Source: Clostridium pasteurianum BC1
GTDB lineage: Bacteria > Bacillota > Clostridia > Clostridiales > Clostridiaceae
Length of the DNA stretch: 64,000 bases
NCBI RefSeq assembly: GCF_000389635.1
Contig: NC_021182.1
Location: 1,736,001-1,800,000, forward strand
Direction: 5' to 3'
Below the pieces are notes generated by a model, which worked only from the letters and a program-made list of their open reading frames with translations, did no database searches and was not told where the DNA came from. Below are positions 34,582-43,519 of this stretch, piece after piece. Position 1 is the first letter of the stretch. The number at the start of each line of letters is the position of its first letter. Position numbers and translations under genes: made by a program.

Positions 34582-35997
34582 ATGAGTACTATAGTATTAG
34601 ATCCAATTACAAGATTAGAAGGACACTTAAAAATTAATGTAACACTTGACTCAAATAATAATGTAACAGCAGCTCAGGCTTCAGGAGGTCTTTACAGAGA
34701 TTTTGAAAATATGCTTTTAAATAGAGTGCCAAAGGATGCAGCTTTTTTAACACAGAGAATATGCGGACTATGTCCAGTTTCTCATGCCATATCTTCATCA
34801 AAGGCAATAGAGCAAGCTGGTGGCTTCACACCTACTTTGCAGGGTCTTCTTTTAAGAGATCTTATTCAGGCTTCAAATTTTATATCAAGTAATATATTAC
34901 ATTTCTATCATTTAGCGTTAATGGATTACGTTCAAGGACCACAAATGTCCCCATGGACACCAGGATACAGCCAAGATTATAGATTTAATTCAACAGATAA
35001 TCAAAACTTAGTTAACAATTATGTAACTGCACTATCAATAAGAAGACAAGCTCACGAAATGGGAGCAATATTTGGTGGTAAGCTTCCACATGTTGCTAAC
35101 ATTGTACCAGGTGGTGTAACTGCAATACCATCTTCAACAGATATAACTAATTTCAAGAATTATTTAACTACAATAACATCCTTTATTACAAATACATATC
35201 AAGGGGATGTTAACAAATTAGCTTCAACCTATAGTGATTATTATAGCGTAGGTGCTGGTTATGGTAATTTAATAGCTTATGGTGTATTTGATACAAATAC
35301 TACTGGAGGCAAGTTATTCCCAGCAGGTACAGTAACTAATGGAACAGTAGGAAGCTTTAGTCAGACTAATGTAAAAGAATATGTAGGACATTCATGGTAT
35401 TCCTCACCATCAGGAGTAAATCCAGCTAGTGAGACTACAACACCAAGCTACGGAAAATCAGGAGCATATACTTGGCTTAAGGCACCAAGATATAGTGGAC
35501 AACCTTACGAGGCAGGTTCATTAGCAAGAACTTGGGTAAGCGGAGATTATAGACATGGTGTATCAGTTATGGACAGACATATGGCAAGATATACTGAAAC
35601 AGCTAAGATAGCAAGCAATATGAATACCTGGATAAATCAGATAGTAACTGGTACAAATGGATATACAAATATAGGAACTCCAACTTCAGGAAGTGGAGTA
35701 GGTTTAACAGAAGCACCAAGAGGAGCTCTTGGACACTGGGTATCTGTATCAAGTTCTAAAATATCAAAATATCAGATTATTACACCAACTTGTTGGAATG
35801 CTTCCCCAATGGATGACAGCGGTAATGTTGGTCCAATAGAAAAGGCATTAATAGGAACTCATGTTACTGATACAACTCAGCCAGTAGAATTACTAAGGAT
35901 AGTGCACTCCTTCGATCCATGTACAGGATGTTCAGTACATGTAATGTCACCTGAGGGAGTAGAAATGTCTAAATTTATAGTACAACCAGGAGTTTAA
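34582..35997 (+). CDS. [NiFe] hydrogenase large subunit
   Basis: 471 residues carrying the Ni-Fe active site. The N-terminal ligand motif RICGLCPVSHA is near residue 58 and the C-terminal DPCTGCSVHVM near residue 456, followed by a short tail that the maturation protease would remove. PITRLEGHLKINV and HEMGAIFGGKLPH are other family motifs. GAAAGGG at about 34565 favours ATG 34582 over ATG 34573. It has no export signal of its own and would be carried out with the small subunit. No cytochrome b subunit gene follows, so the electron partner is unknown. Confidence 0.95.
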   Translation: MSTIVLDPITRLEGHLKINVTLDSNNNVTAAQASGGLYRDFENMLLNRVPKDAAFLTQRICGLCPVSHAISSSKAIEQAGGFTPTLQGLLLRDLIQASNFISSNILHFYHLALMDYVQGPQMSPWTPGYSQDYRFNSTDNQNLVNNYVTALSIRRQAHEMGAIFGGKLPHVANIVPGGVTAIPSSTDITNFKNYLTTITSFITNTYQGDVNKLASTYSDYYSVGAGYGNLIAYGVFDTNTTGGKLFPAGTVTNGTVGSFSQTNVKEYVGHSWYSSPSGVNPASETTTPSYGKSGAYTWLKAPRYSGQPYEAGSLARTWVSGDYRHGVSVMDRHMARYTETAKIASNMNTWINQIVTGTNGYTNIGTPTSGSGVGLTEAPRGALGHWVSVSSSKISKYQIITPTCWNASPMDDSGNVGPIEKALIGTHVTDTTQPVELLRIVHSFDPCTGCSVHVMSPEGVEMSKFIVQPGV

Positions 35998-35999
35998 TT

Positions 36000-36473
36000 A
36001 TGAAAGATACTGTCATCCTTGGAATAGGTAATATACTTTTAAAAGATGACGGTGTAGGAGTCTATACAATAAGAGAGTTAGAGAATGAAAAGCTTCCATC
36101 TACTATAGAATTAGTAGATGGAGGTACTTCTACACTGGATACATTAAGTTATTTTCTAGATTATAAAAAAGTAATTATTGTAGACTGTTTAAAAGCTGGA
36201 TATGAACCTGGTACTATATATAAGATTAATCCAGAAGACATAAAAAGCTATAAAAGTGAAAATTTGTCTATACATGATGTTCAAATTTTGGATGTAGTCA
36301 AAATAGCAAATATGTTAGGTAAGTTTCCTAAGGTTACAATATTCGGAATAGAGCCTGAAAAAATATGTTTAGATACGGAAATGACAGAAACTATGAAGAA
36401 TAAAATACCTGAAGTTATAAAACTTCTTAAGATGGAGTTAGATCTTAAAGAAAAGCAAGAAAATGTAAGTTAG
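36000..36473 (+). CDS. Hydrogenase maturation protease (HyaD/HybD family)
   Basis: 157 residues; the endopeptidase that clips the large-subunit tail after nickel insertion. GIGNILLKDDGVGVYTI gives the first metal-ligand acidic region, LVDGGTSTLDTLSYF the second, and IHDVQILD the histidine. Length is normal for the family. It starts two bases after the large-subunit stop, in the same operon. Confidence 0.93.
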   Translation: MKDTVILGIGNILLKDDGVGVYTIRELENEKLPSTIELVDGGTSTLDTLSYFLDYKKVIIVDCLKAGYEPGTIYKINPEDIKSYKSENLSIHDVQILDVVKIANMLGKFPKVTIFGIEPEKICLDTEMTETMKNKIPEVIKLLKMELDLKEKQENVS

Positions 36474-36482
36474 GTGATAAAT

Positions 36483-36824
36483 ATGCATGAAGTTTCAATC
36501 ATGGAAAATACAATAAATATTATTTCAGAAAAGGCTAAAGAAAATAATCTAAAGAATATATCTAAAATTACTATAAAAATTGGAGAACTTTCTGGAGTAA
36601 TGTCTGATTCATTAATATTTGCATTTAACAGTTTATCTAAAGGAACTATAGCTGAAGGTGCAAAGTTCTTAATAGAGAAAGTTGATGCCACAGCTATGTG
36701 TGATGACTGCGGTATTACATTTGAAATAGATCATTTTAATAAATTATGTCCAAATTGCAATAAGTTTTCAACTAACATTTTAAGTGGATATGAACTCTAT
36801 GTTAATACAATTGAAGGAGAATAA
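36483..36824 (+). CDS. hypA: HypA nickel-insertion protein
   Basis: 113 residues. The start MHEVSIMENTINI gives the essential nickel-binding His2, which fixes ATG 36483 as start; AGGTGA overlaps the previous stop. Two CxxC motifs, MCDDCG near residue 74 and LCPNCN near residue 90, form the zinc site. HypA works with HypB to load nickel into the large subunit. Confidence 0.94.
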   Translation: MHEVSIMENTINIISEKAKENNLKNISKITIKIGELSGVMSDSLIFAFNSLSKGTIAEGAKFLIEKVDATAMCDDCGITFEIDHFNKLCPNCNKFSTNILSGYELYVNTIEGE

Positions 36825-36827
36825 AGA

Positions 36828-37487
36828 ATGAGTGAAATTAAGGTAGTAACAAATATACTTCAAACCAATGACGAAATAACTGCAAAGAATAAAGAAATAT
36901 TAGATGAAAAAGGCATATATGTAATCAATTTAATGAGTTCACCTGGTTCAGGTAAAACTTCAATACTTGAAAAAGTTATTTCAAAACTTAAAGATGATAT
37001 AAAAATTGCAGTTATAGAAGGGGATATATACACAACAAAGGATGCAGAGAGAATTGAAGCACAGGGAGTACCAGTTGTACAAATTAATACAGGCGGAGCC
37101 TGTCATTTAGATGGAGATATGATTAAGAATTCACTAAATTCATTAAATTTAGATGCTGTGAACCTACTTGTTATAGAAAACGTAGGTAATCTTGTATGCC
37201 CAGCTGAATTTGAGATTGGTGAGGACATAAAGATATGCGTTTTAAGTACTACTGAGGGAAATGATAAACCACTTAAATATCCTCTTATGTTTGAAAAGAG
37301 CAGCGCAGTTATTTTAAATAAAATAGATCTAATGCCCTTTACTAATTTTAATAGAGATGAATTTTATAGAGACGTAAAATCTTTGAATGCTAATACTATC
37401 ACCTTTGAAACAAGCTGTGTAAAAGATGAAGGATTAGATGAATTGTGTGTATGGCTGAAAGACAGGATTATTGAGAAGAGAAAGTAA
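36828..37487 (+). CDS. hypB: HypB GTPase, nickel insertion (copy 2)
   Basis: 219 residues, closely similar in length and motifs to the copy at 21452. Walker A SSPGSGKTS, TGGACHLDGDM, IENVGNLVCPAEFEIGED and the NKID specificity motif are present. There is no His-rich tail. It follows hypA by three bases, the usual functional pair. Two HypB genes within 16 kb suggest either dosage need or separate origins of the two loci. Confidence 0.94.
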   Translation: MSEIKVVTNILQTNDEITAKNKEILDEKGIYVINLMSSPGSGKTSILEKVISKLKDDIKIAVIEGDIYTTKDAERIEAQGVPVVQINTGGACHLDGDMIKNSLNSLNLDAVNLLVIENVGNLVCPAEFEIGEDIKICVLSTTEGNDKPLKYPLMFEKSSAVILNKIDLMPFTNFNRDEFYRDVKSLNANTITFETSCVKDEGLDELCVWLKDRIIEKRK

Positions 37488-37530
37488 TAAAATTTTAAAT
37501 ATAAATAGATATTTTAGGAGGTAAAATATT

Positions 37531-37758
37531 ATGCCAAGAATAGGAATTCCAGAGTTAATTGTTATTTTAGTAATAGCTTTAGTGGTTTTCGGACCAGGAA
37601 AGCTTCCAACAGTAGGAAAATCAATAGGAGAGGCAATTAATGAGTTTAAGAAAGCTTCGACTGAAATTACCAAAGGAAGTACTACTGAGGGTAACGCTAC
37701 TGTAGCAAAGGCAGAAGAAAAGGTAGAAGAAAAGGTAGAAGAAAAGAAAGCAGAGTAG
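37531..37758 (+). CDS. tatA: Twin-arginine translocase TatA
   Basis: 75 residues: short N-terminus PRIGIPE, one membrane helix LIVILVIALVVFGPGKLP with the conserved FGPGKLP hinge, an amphipathic helix (VGKSIGEAINEFKKAS) and a Lys/Glu-rich tail with an EEKVEEKVEEK repeat. AGGAGG precedes the ATG. It forms the pore component of the Tat export system; being inside the hydrogenase operon, its cargo is surely the Tat-signal small subunit. Confidence 0.94.
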   Translation: MPRIGIPELIVILVIALVVFGPGKLPTVGKSIGEAINEFKKASTEITKGSTTEGNATVAKAEEKVEEKVEEKKAE

Positions 37759-37771
37759 TTAGAGGTATATT

Positions 37772-38524
37772 ATGATAAAAAGTGAACAAATCGTTGGTTT
37801 TGCAAAGTCGCTGGAGAAATTTAGAAAGATAATAATAACAATGCTTGTCATTGTTATTATTGCTGCTTCGCTTATGTATTTTGAGGCTGATTTTATAATA
37901 GGTATTTTAGAAAAACCTATTCATGGAGTTAATTTATATTTTATGACGCCAGCTGAAGGAATGATGGTGAAAATGAAAATTGCCTTTTTAGGTGGCATAG
38001 TGATTTCATTTCCCTTTATGGCGTATTTATTAATTTATCAAGCAGGTTCAAGATTAACTGGAAAAGTCAGAAGGATTCTTTATTTTTTTGTAACTCCAGT
38101 TGCAGTATTACTTTTTATTGGTGGAGCTTTTTTTGGATATAGATTATTATTACCTTCAACAATTGAGTTTTTATTGAGTTGTGGAAATGATTTTATGAAA
38201 GCAAATTTGTCTGGTGATAGTTATTTTTCATTTGTAGAAACTATACTTCTGGCTGTAGGTCTAATTTTTGAGCTTCCATTGGTTTTAATATCCCTATCCA
38301 GAATAAATGTTGTTAATTCAAAAATGCTAAAGGGAAAACGAAAAATTGCTTTGATGGTTTCACTTGTAGCTGTAGCATTTATAGCACCTTCACTAGATGC
38401 TATGACTTTTATTTTAGTAGCTTTACCAATAATAGGACTATATGAAATCAGTATCTGGAGTGTATATCTATTAGAAAAAAGTGATAAAAAGAAGCAATCA
38501 TCTAAGGTATCTGAAAATAAATAA
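37772..38524 (+). CDS. tatC: Twin-arginine translocase TatC, copy 1
   Basis: 250 residues with six predicted helices. TatC is the receptor for the twin-arginine signal. Recognisable regions are YFMTPAEGMMVKMKIAFLGG, FFVTPVAVLLFIGGAFFGY and VAFIAPSLDA. It follows tatA by 13 bases with an AGAGG site. A second, divergent TatC lies downstream; two different TatC proteins in one operon are unusual. Confidence 0.9.
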   Translation: MIKSEQIVGFAKSLEKFRKIIITMLVIVIIAASLMYFEADFIIGILEKPIHGVNLYFMTPAEGMMVKMKIAFLGGIVISFPFMAYLLIYQAGSRLTGKVRRILYFFVTPVAVLLFIGGAFFGYRLLLPSTIEFLLSCGNDFMKANLSGDSYFSFVETILLAVGLIFELPLVLISLSRINVVNSKMLKGKRKIALMVSLVAVAFIAPSLDAMTFILVALPIIGLYEISIWSVYLLEKSDKKKQSSKVSENK

Positions 38525-38707
38525 CAAGTCAAAGATGCGACGTATATTTTCAATACAACAAGGAAACAGGTTCCACTGATAGTGGGCTATCAGCGAGTTC
38601 TGATGACGCAGTAGGATTTAAAATAGACTAGCATACTGACTTAGATATTTTTTGAAGATGCCTGAATTAAATGAAAGTGCTTAAATGCCAACATTAGAGG
38701 TGAATAT
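38525..38707. other. Gap between the two tatC genes
   Basis: 183 bases that are richer in GC than the flanks in the middle (GGTTCCACTGATAGTGGGCT, then ATCAGCGAG). CCACTGATAGTGG is a short hairpin. An open stretch reads KDATYIFNTTRKQVPLIVGY, possibly a scrap of a lost gene. I cannot identify it. Confidence 0.3.
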
Positions 38708-39451
38708 ATGACTAATGAAAATATAAAAGATATGTCTGTGGTAGATCATCTCAGTGAGCTTAGAAAGAGATTGATAATTATTATAATAGCAATAGCTGCT
38801 GCTACTGGAATTATTTATGAAAAAGCTTATTATTTAATCAAATTTTTAATGCTGCCTTTAGCTAAATTTAAATTGGAGCTTGTATATTTTTCTTTAGCAG
38901 AAGGTTTTATGACGAGAATGGGAATATCACTGTTAGCCGGGACTATAATTGTAAGTCCGATTATATTATACCAATTGGCTGCTTTTGTTAACCCAGGATT
39001 GTCTAAAAATGAGAAAAGATTATTATATAAAAATTTATTCTTTATGGCAATTTTACTGCTTGCTGGCATAACTTTTGGATATATATTAGTACTGCCCTAT
39101 GCTCTTAATTTTTTAATATCTTATGGACAAAATTATATGAATCCGCTGCTTTCAGGCAGTACATATTTCAATTTTATAGGTATTTTTTGTTTCTTTACTG
39201 GAATTGTATTTTTGATTCCTTATATAATTGTACTTTTGGGTAAGTTGTCATTAATAAATTCAAAACGTCTTAGAAAGTGGAGAAAGTATATTTTTATAGC
39301 TACGCTGACACTTGAAGGATTATTTATTTCCAATGCAGGCTTAATTACTTGCATACTTGTTGCAGCTCCTGTACTGATATTGTACGAGATTAGCATATGG
39401 ATTGTTTATTTTACAGAAAAAAGGTTAGAAAAGAAAAAAAGCAAAATTTAA
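38708..39451 (+). CDS. tatC: Twin-arginine translocase TatC, copy 2
   Basis: 247 residues, six predicted helices. It keeps the classic TatC N-terminus MSVVDHLSELRKRLIIII, which contacts the signal peptide, plus YFSLAEGFMTRMGISLLAG and LLAGITFGYILVLPYALNF. It is only loosely related to copy 1, which lacks the HLSELRKR motif in that form (copy 1 has FAKSLEKFRK). A heteromeric receptor or division of work is possible. TAGAGGTGAAT precedes the ATG. Confidence 0.92.
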   Translation: MTNENIKDMSVVDHLSELRKRLIIIIIAIAAATGIIYEKAYYLIKFLMLPLAKFKLELVYFSLAEGFMTRMGISLLAGTIIVSPIILYQLAAFVNPGLSKNEKRLLYKNLFFMAILLLAGITFGYILVLPYALNFLISYGQNYMNPLLSGSTYFNFIGIFCFFTGIVFLIPYIIVLLGKLSLINSKRLRKWRKYIFIATLTLEGLFISNAGLITCILVAAPVLILYEISIWIVYFTEKRLEKKKSKI

Positions 39452-39475
39452 TACATTAATATTGGAGGGGTTAGT

Positions 39476-39700
39476 ATGTGCTTAGCAGTTCCAGGGAAAG
39501 TTTTGAAAATAGATAATTATAAAGGTGTTGTAGAAATAGGAAATATGAAAAGAGAAGTATTTATGCACCTTATTCCAGATATAAAAGTTGGACAATATGT
39601 TTTAGTTCATGCAGGCTGTGCAATTGAAACAATTGATGAGGAGGAAGCAGCAAAAACTCTGGAAATAATAAAGGAGCTATCAGAGAATGAAATATGCTGA
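39476..39700 (+). CDS. hypC: HypC hydrogenase maturation chaperone
   Basis: 74 residues beginning MCLAVPGKVLKI; the invariant Cys2 carries the iron during Fe(CN)2CO assembly with HypD. The fold is an OB-type barrel (VEIGNMKREVFMHLIPDIKV, VLVHAGCAIETIDEEEA). TTGGAGGGG precedes the ATG. Its stop overlaps the start of a truncated hypD, the usual hypC-hypD coupling. Confidence 0.95.
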   Translation: MCLAVPGKVLKIDNYKGVVEIGNMKREVFMHLIPDIKVGQYVLVHAGCAIETIDEEEAAKTLEIIKELSENEIC

Positions 39701-39749
39701 TGAATTTCGAAGCGAAGATTACACTAAAGAACAAGTTAGGTGTGCATAG
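39687..39749 (+). pseudogene. Remnant 5' end of hypD
   Basis: ATG 39687 overlaps the hypC stop and reads MKYADEFRSEDYTKEQVRCA before a stop. This equals the first 18 codons of HypD (compare MKYVDEFRNGDYSKSLVKLI at 43520). The remaining gene is missing; hypE follows. It shows that hypD once stood in its normal place and was lost. Confidence 0.8.
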
Positions 39750-39856
39750 AGTATTATAATTGCAAATTTTGAATATATGTAATAACAGCTAGTTATTAAT
39801 ATGATAAAGGCAGTGTGTAAAATCAGAAATATTACTGAATAAGGCGGGGAGATAAA

Positions 39857-40864
39857 ATGGAGGATAAGATATCATTAAGTCATGGAAGTGGCGGTAAACA
39901 AACTAATAATTTAATAAGTGATCTATTTATAAAGTATTTTGATAATGAAACCATAAGACAAATGAATGATTCTGCACAGCTTAATTTAGAACACAATAGA
40001 ATTGCTTTCACTACAGATTCATTTGTAGTCACACCATCCTTTTTTAAAGGTGGAGATATTGGTAAGCTTGCAGTATGCGGCACAGTAAATGATTTAGCAG
40101 TGAGTGGTGCTAAACCGCTTTATTTAACAAGTGCATTTATTATAGAAGAGGGATATCCAATTGAAAGTCTTGAGACAATTGTAAAATCTATGGCTGAAAC
40201 GGCAAAGGAAGCAGGAGTTCAAATTGTAGCGGGAGATACAAAAGTAGTAGAAAAAGGTGGAGTAGATGGGCTATTCATTAATACTGCTGGAATAGGTACA
40301 ATTTATGAAGATGTTAATATTAAAGCAAATAACGCTGAAGCTGGAGATGTAGTTATTGTAAATGGAACACTTGGAGATCACGGAATGACTATTATGTGTG
40401 AAAGAAGTGGAATAGATATACAGGGTGAATTAAAAAGTGATTGTGCTCCTTTAAATATGCTAGTAGATTCAATATTAAATATATGTAAGGATATTCATGT
40501 GCTTAGGGATGCTACTAGAGGTGGAGTTGCAGCAGTTCTAAATGAAATTGCGGAAACCAGCAGAGTATCTATTGAATTGGAAGAAGATGCTATTCCTGTA
40601 AGCGAAGAAGTAAAGGGTGCCTGTGAATTGCTGGGATTAGATCCTTTATACATTGCTAACGAGGGAAAGCTATGCTGCTTTGTACCAGAAAAATACGCTG
40701 ACAAAGTATTGGAGCAGATGAGAAATCACCCATTAGGATTTAATGCTAAAATCATTGGTAAAGTTGTAGAACAGGTATCACAAAATGTTTATTTGAAAAC
40801 TATTATCGGTGGAAGAAGAATAGTAGATATGCCATCGGGGCAGCAGTTACCTAGAATATGCTAG
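39857..40864 (+). CDS. hypE: HypE carbamoyl dehydratase
   Basis: 335 residues of the PurM/AIR-synthase fold. HypE converts the thiocarbamate on its C-terminal cysteine to thiocyanate, the cyanide source of the active site. LSHGSGGKQTNNLI, NDSAQLNLEHNRIAFTTDSF, CGTVNDLAVSGAKPLYL and DATRGGVAAVLNEIAE are family motifs, and the protein ends QQLPRIC with the essential cysteine. GGCGGGGAG precedes the ATG. A fragment of a second hypE lies at 44626-44733. Confidence 0.95.
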   Translation: MEDKISLSHGSGGKQTNNLISDLFIKYFDNETIRQMNDSAQLNLEHNRIAFTTDSFVVTPSFFKGGDIGKLAVCGTVNDLAVSGAKPLYLTSAFIIEEGYPIESLETIVKSMAETAKEAGVQIVAGDTKVVEKGGVDGLFINTAGIGTIYEDVNIKANNAEAGDVVIVNGTLGDHGMTIMCERSGIDIQGELKSDCAPLNMLVDSILNICKDIHVLRDATRGGVAAVLNEIAETSRVSIELEEDAIPVSEEVKGACELLGLDPLYIANEGKLCCFVPEKYADKVLEQMRNHPLGFNAKIIGKVVEQVSQNVYLKTIIGGRRIVDMPSGQQLPRIC

Positions 40865-41001
40865 GAAAAAACTATAATAGTATTTTCAAAAGAGCATTGT
40901 ATTATATAACAAAGAGATTGTTTTAAATTAATAAGGTGATGATAAGTTCTTGAAGATGCATAACATTGAATATCAAGCTTTTAAAACTGGAAGGTGTTAG
41001 T

Positions 41002-43284
41002 GTGAAAAGACTATTTTTAAAGGTGGAAGGAATTGTACAGGGTGTAGGTTTTAGACCTTTTGTTTATAATCAGGCACTTTCCTTTAAACTAAAAGGATGG
41101 ATTAATAATAACTCCCAGGGAGTACATATTGATATAGAGGGTGAAGAAGAAAAACTAAATAATTTTATAGAAAAACTAAAATATAAACATCCTCCCTTGG
41201 CTAGAATAGAAAACATAACTGTAGAGGAAAGAAAAACTGTAAATTACAATAGTTTTGAAATAAGGGAAAGTGAGATAAATAATAAAAAAATTACTCTTAT
41301 TGCTCCTGATGTGGCTATCTGTGAAGAATGTATTGAGGATATTAGAAATCCATTAAATAAAAAATACATGTATCCATTTACTAGTTGCACAAACTGTGGT
41401 CCAAGATTTTCTATAATAAAATCTGTTCCCTATGATAGGGACAAGACAACAATGAAAAAATTTAATATGTGTGAAGAATGTAATAGAGAATATACTGATC
41501 CAACTAACAGAAGATTCCATGCTCAACCTAACGCCTGTAAAGCTTGTGGGCCGCATATTTGGATTGAGGATTCTAATGGTATAAAAATAGAAGTCGAGGA
41601 TGTAATTGAATGGACAAGACAGAAGCTGAAGGAAGGGAAAATTTTTGCTATCAAGGGACTGGGTGGATTTAATCTAGTTTGTGATGCAACAAATGAGGAT
41701 GCAGTGAAACTACTGAGGATTAGAAAAAACAGACCTCATAAACCCTTTGCAGTTATGTTAGGAAATATAGAAACTGTAAAAAAGTATTGTGATGTAGCTA
41801 TGGAAGAAGAAAAGATATTGACAGGATGTATAAAGCCTATAGTAATACTAGATCAAGCTAATGGATATGATTTACCCAAATGTATAGCTCCCCATCAGAA
41901 AACATTAGGAGTTATGCTTCCATATACACCTTTACATCATTTACTATTTGGGAATGGCATAGATGCTTTAATCATGACCAGTGCAAATGGTAATGGATTG
42001 CCTTTGGAATATAAAAATGAAAGTGCAGTTGAAAAATTAGGGCATATTGCAGACTATTTTTTACAACACAATAGAGATATTAATGCAGCTATAGATGATT
42101 CAGTGGTAAAGGTAATAGGTAATGAGATACATATGATAAGAAGGGCGAGAGGATATGTACCGGAGCCCATAAAAAAAAATAATATAAAAGAAATTCTGGC
42201 ATGTGGATCAAATATGAAAAATACATTTTGCATAGCAAATGAGAATTTTATATTTTTGAGTCAACATAATGGGAATTTGGAGAATGTAGAAACAATTGAA
42301 CATTATAAAAATAACATTGAGCATTTTAAGAATATATTTAATTTTACTCCAAGGTATATAGCTTGTGACATGCATCCAAACTACATATCAAGTGAATATG
42401 CATATAGATCGTCGCTTCCTAGAATTGAAGTTCAACATCATCACGCACATATAGTAAGCTGTTTAGCAGAAAACAATATAGATAGAAAAGTTATTGGAAT
42501 TGCCTATGATGGAACAGGCTACGGTGTTGATGGAAGAATATGGGGAGGAGAGTTTCTGCTCTGCGATAATAAGGAATTTACTAGGCTGGGACATTTGAAT
42601 TATGTAAAGATGCCTGGTGGTGAAATGGCTGTGAAGGAACCATGGAGAATGGCGGTTTCTTATATTTATAACATGTTTAAGTCTGGTAAATATAATGAAT
42701 ATAACACTAATAAACAGTTAAGAGAAATATTGATTAAGCTATATGGAAATAAGGCAATCAATCTTATAGCTGTAATTGAAGCAGATATTAACTGCCCTGA
42801 AACATCAAGTATGGGACGTTTTTTTGATGCTGCTGCAAGTATAATTGGGCTTAGGGATAGTGCTACATATGAAGGACAGGCAGCTATAGAACTTGAAGCT
42901 GTTGCTTCTCAAAAGAGTTTAAATTTCTATGACTATGATGTAGTCCAAGAGAATGGTTATATTGTGAAGACAGAAAAGATTATTATGGGTATTATAAAAG
43001 ATAAACTGATAGATGAACAAGATAATGTTATTTCAGATAAATTTCATAACACAATAATCAAGTTTTCAATAGATATATGCAAACTAATTAGAAAAGATAC
43101 AGATGTTAACGAAGTAGCATTAAGTGGTGGAGTATTTCAGAATTCTTATTTACTAGAAAATTTAAAAGATGAATTAAAAAATGAAGGGTTTATTGTTTAT
43201 ACAAATAAATTAATACCTGCAAATGATGGTGGAGTGGCTTTAGGACAAATTGTTATAGCAAATAAAGTTTTAAGTGATAAATAA
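41002..43284 (+). CDS. hypF: HypF carbamoyltransferase
   Basis: About 760 residues. HypF carbamoylates HypE using carbamoyl phosphate. Domains in order: acylphosphatase (VEGIVQGVGFRPFVYNQA, residues 5-25), two zinc fingers (CEECIEDIRNP, TSCTNCGPRFS, CEECNREY, ACKACGPH, about 105-195), YrdC-like (KGLGGFNLVCDA onward) and Kae1-like (EVQHHHAHIVSCLAEN near 485). GGAAGGTG before GTG 41002 is a better start than an upstream TTG-initiated extension. Length is standard. Confidence 0.94.
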   Translation: MKRLFLKVEGIVQGVGFRPFVYNQALSFKLKGWINNNSQGVHIDIEGEEEKLNNFIEKLKYKHPPLARIENITVEERKTVNYNSFEIRESEINNKKITLIAPDVAICEECIEDIRNPLNKKYMYPFTSCTNCGPRFSIIKSVPYDRDKTTMKKFNMCEECNREYTDPTNRRFHAQPNACKACGPHIWIEDSNGIKIEVEDVIEWTRQKLKEGKIFAIKGLGGFNLVCDATNEDAVKLLRIRKNRPHKPFAVMLGNIETVKKYCDVAMEEEKILTGCIKPIVILDQANGYDLPKCIAPHQKTLGVMLPYTPLHHLLFGNGIDALIMTSANGNGLPLEYKNESAVEKLGHIADYFLQHNRDINAAIDDSVVKVIGNEIHMIRRARGYVPEPIKKNNIKEILACGSNMKNTFCIANENFIFLSQHNGNLENVETIEHYKNNIEHFKNIFNFTPRYIACDMHPNYISSEYAYRSSLPRIEVQHHHAHIVSCLAENNIDRKVIGIAYDGTGYGVDGRIWGGEFLLCDNKEFTRLGHLNYVKMPGGEMAVKEPWRMAVSYIYNMFKSGKYNEYNTNKQLREILIKLYGNKAINLIAVIEADINCPETSSMGRFFDAAASIIGLRDSATYEGQAAIELEAVASQKSLNFYDYDVVQENGYIVKTEKIIMGIIKDKLIDEQDNVISDKFHNTIIKFSIDICKLIRKDTDVNEVALSGGVFQNSYLLENLKDELKNEGFIVYTNKLIPANDGGVALGQIVIANKVLSDK

Positions 43285-43310
43285 TTAATACTTGAAGTTG
43301 CAATATTTTA

Positions 43311-43437
43311 TCCGATGACTAGTCGCTGTAATACTCCACCTTCTAAAGGTGTAGATAACAGCGACACGTCCATGGATAATTCATCTAAACTTGGTGGGAA
43401 TACAAACTCCCACCAAGTAAGATTCATTGATTTTTTA
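43311..43437 (+). ncRNA. Candidate structured RNA with terminator
   Basis: Nested perfect stems: GATGA (43314) with TCATC (43381); GTCGCTGT (43322-43329) with ACAGCGAC (43358-43365); CACCTT (43337) with AAGGTG (43346). Then a strong terminator stem, ACTTGGTGGGA (43389-43399) with TCCCACCAAGT (43408-43418), followed closely by a T-run at 43431. Such a layout could be a leader RNA, an sRNA, or a transposon RNA end. It precedes hypD by 80 bases. I do not recognise the class. Confidence 0.45.
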
Positions 43438-43519
43438 TTTTATATAGGGTTATACAATTCAAATAATTTAAGCTAAAGAAGCAAATAAAATTTTGGAATA
43501 ATAAAGGGGGTATAAGTGA

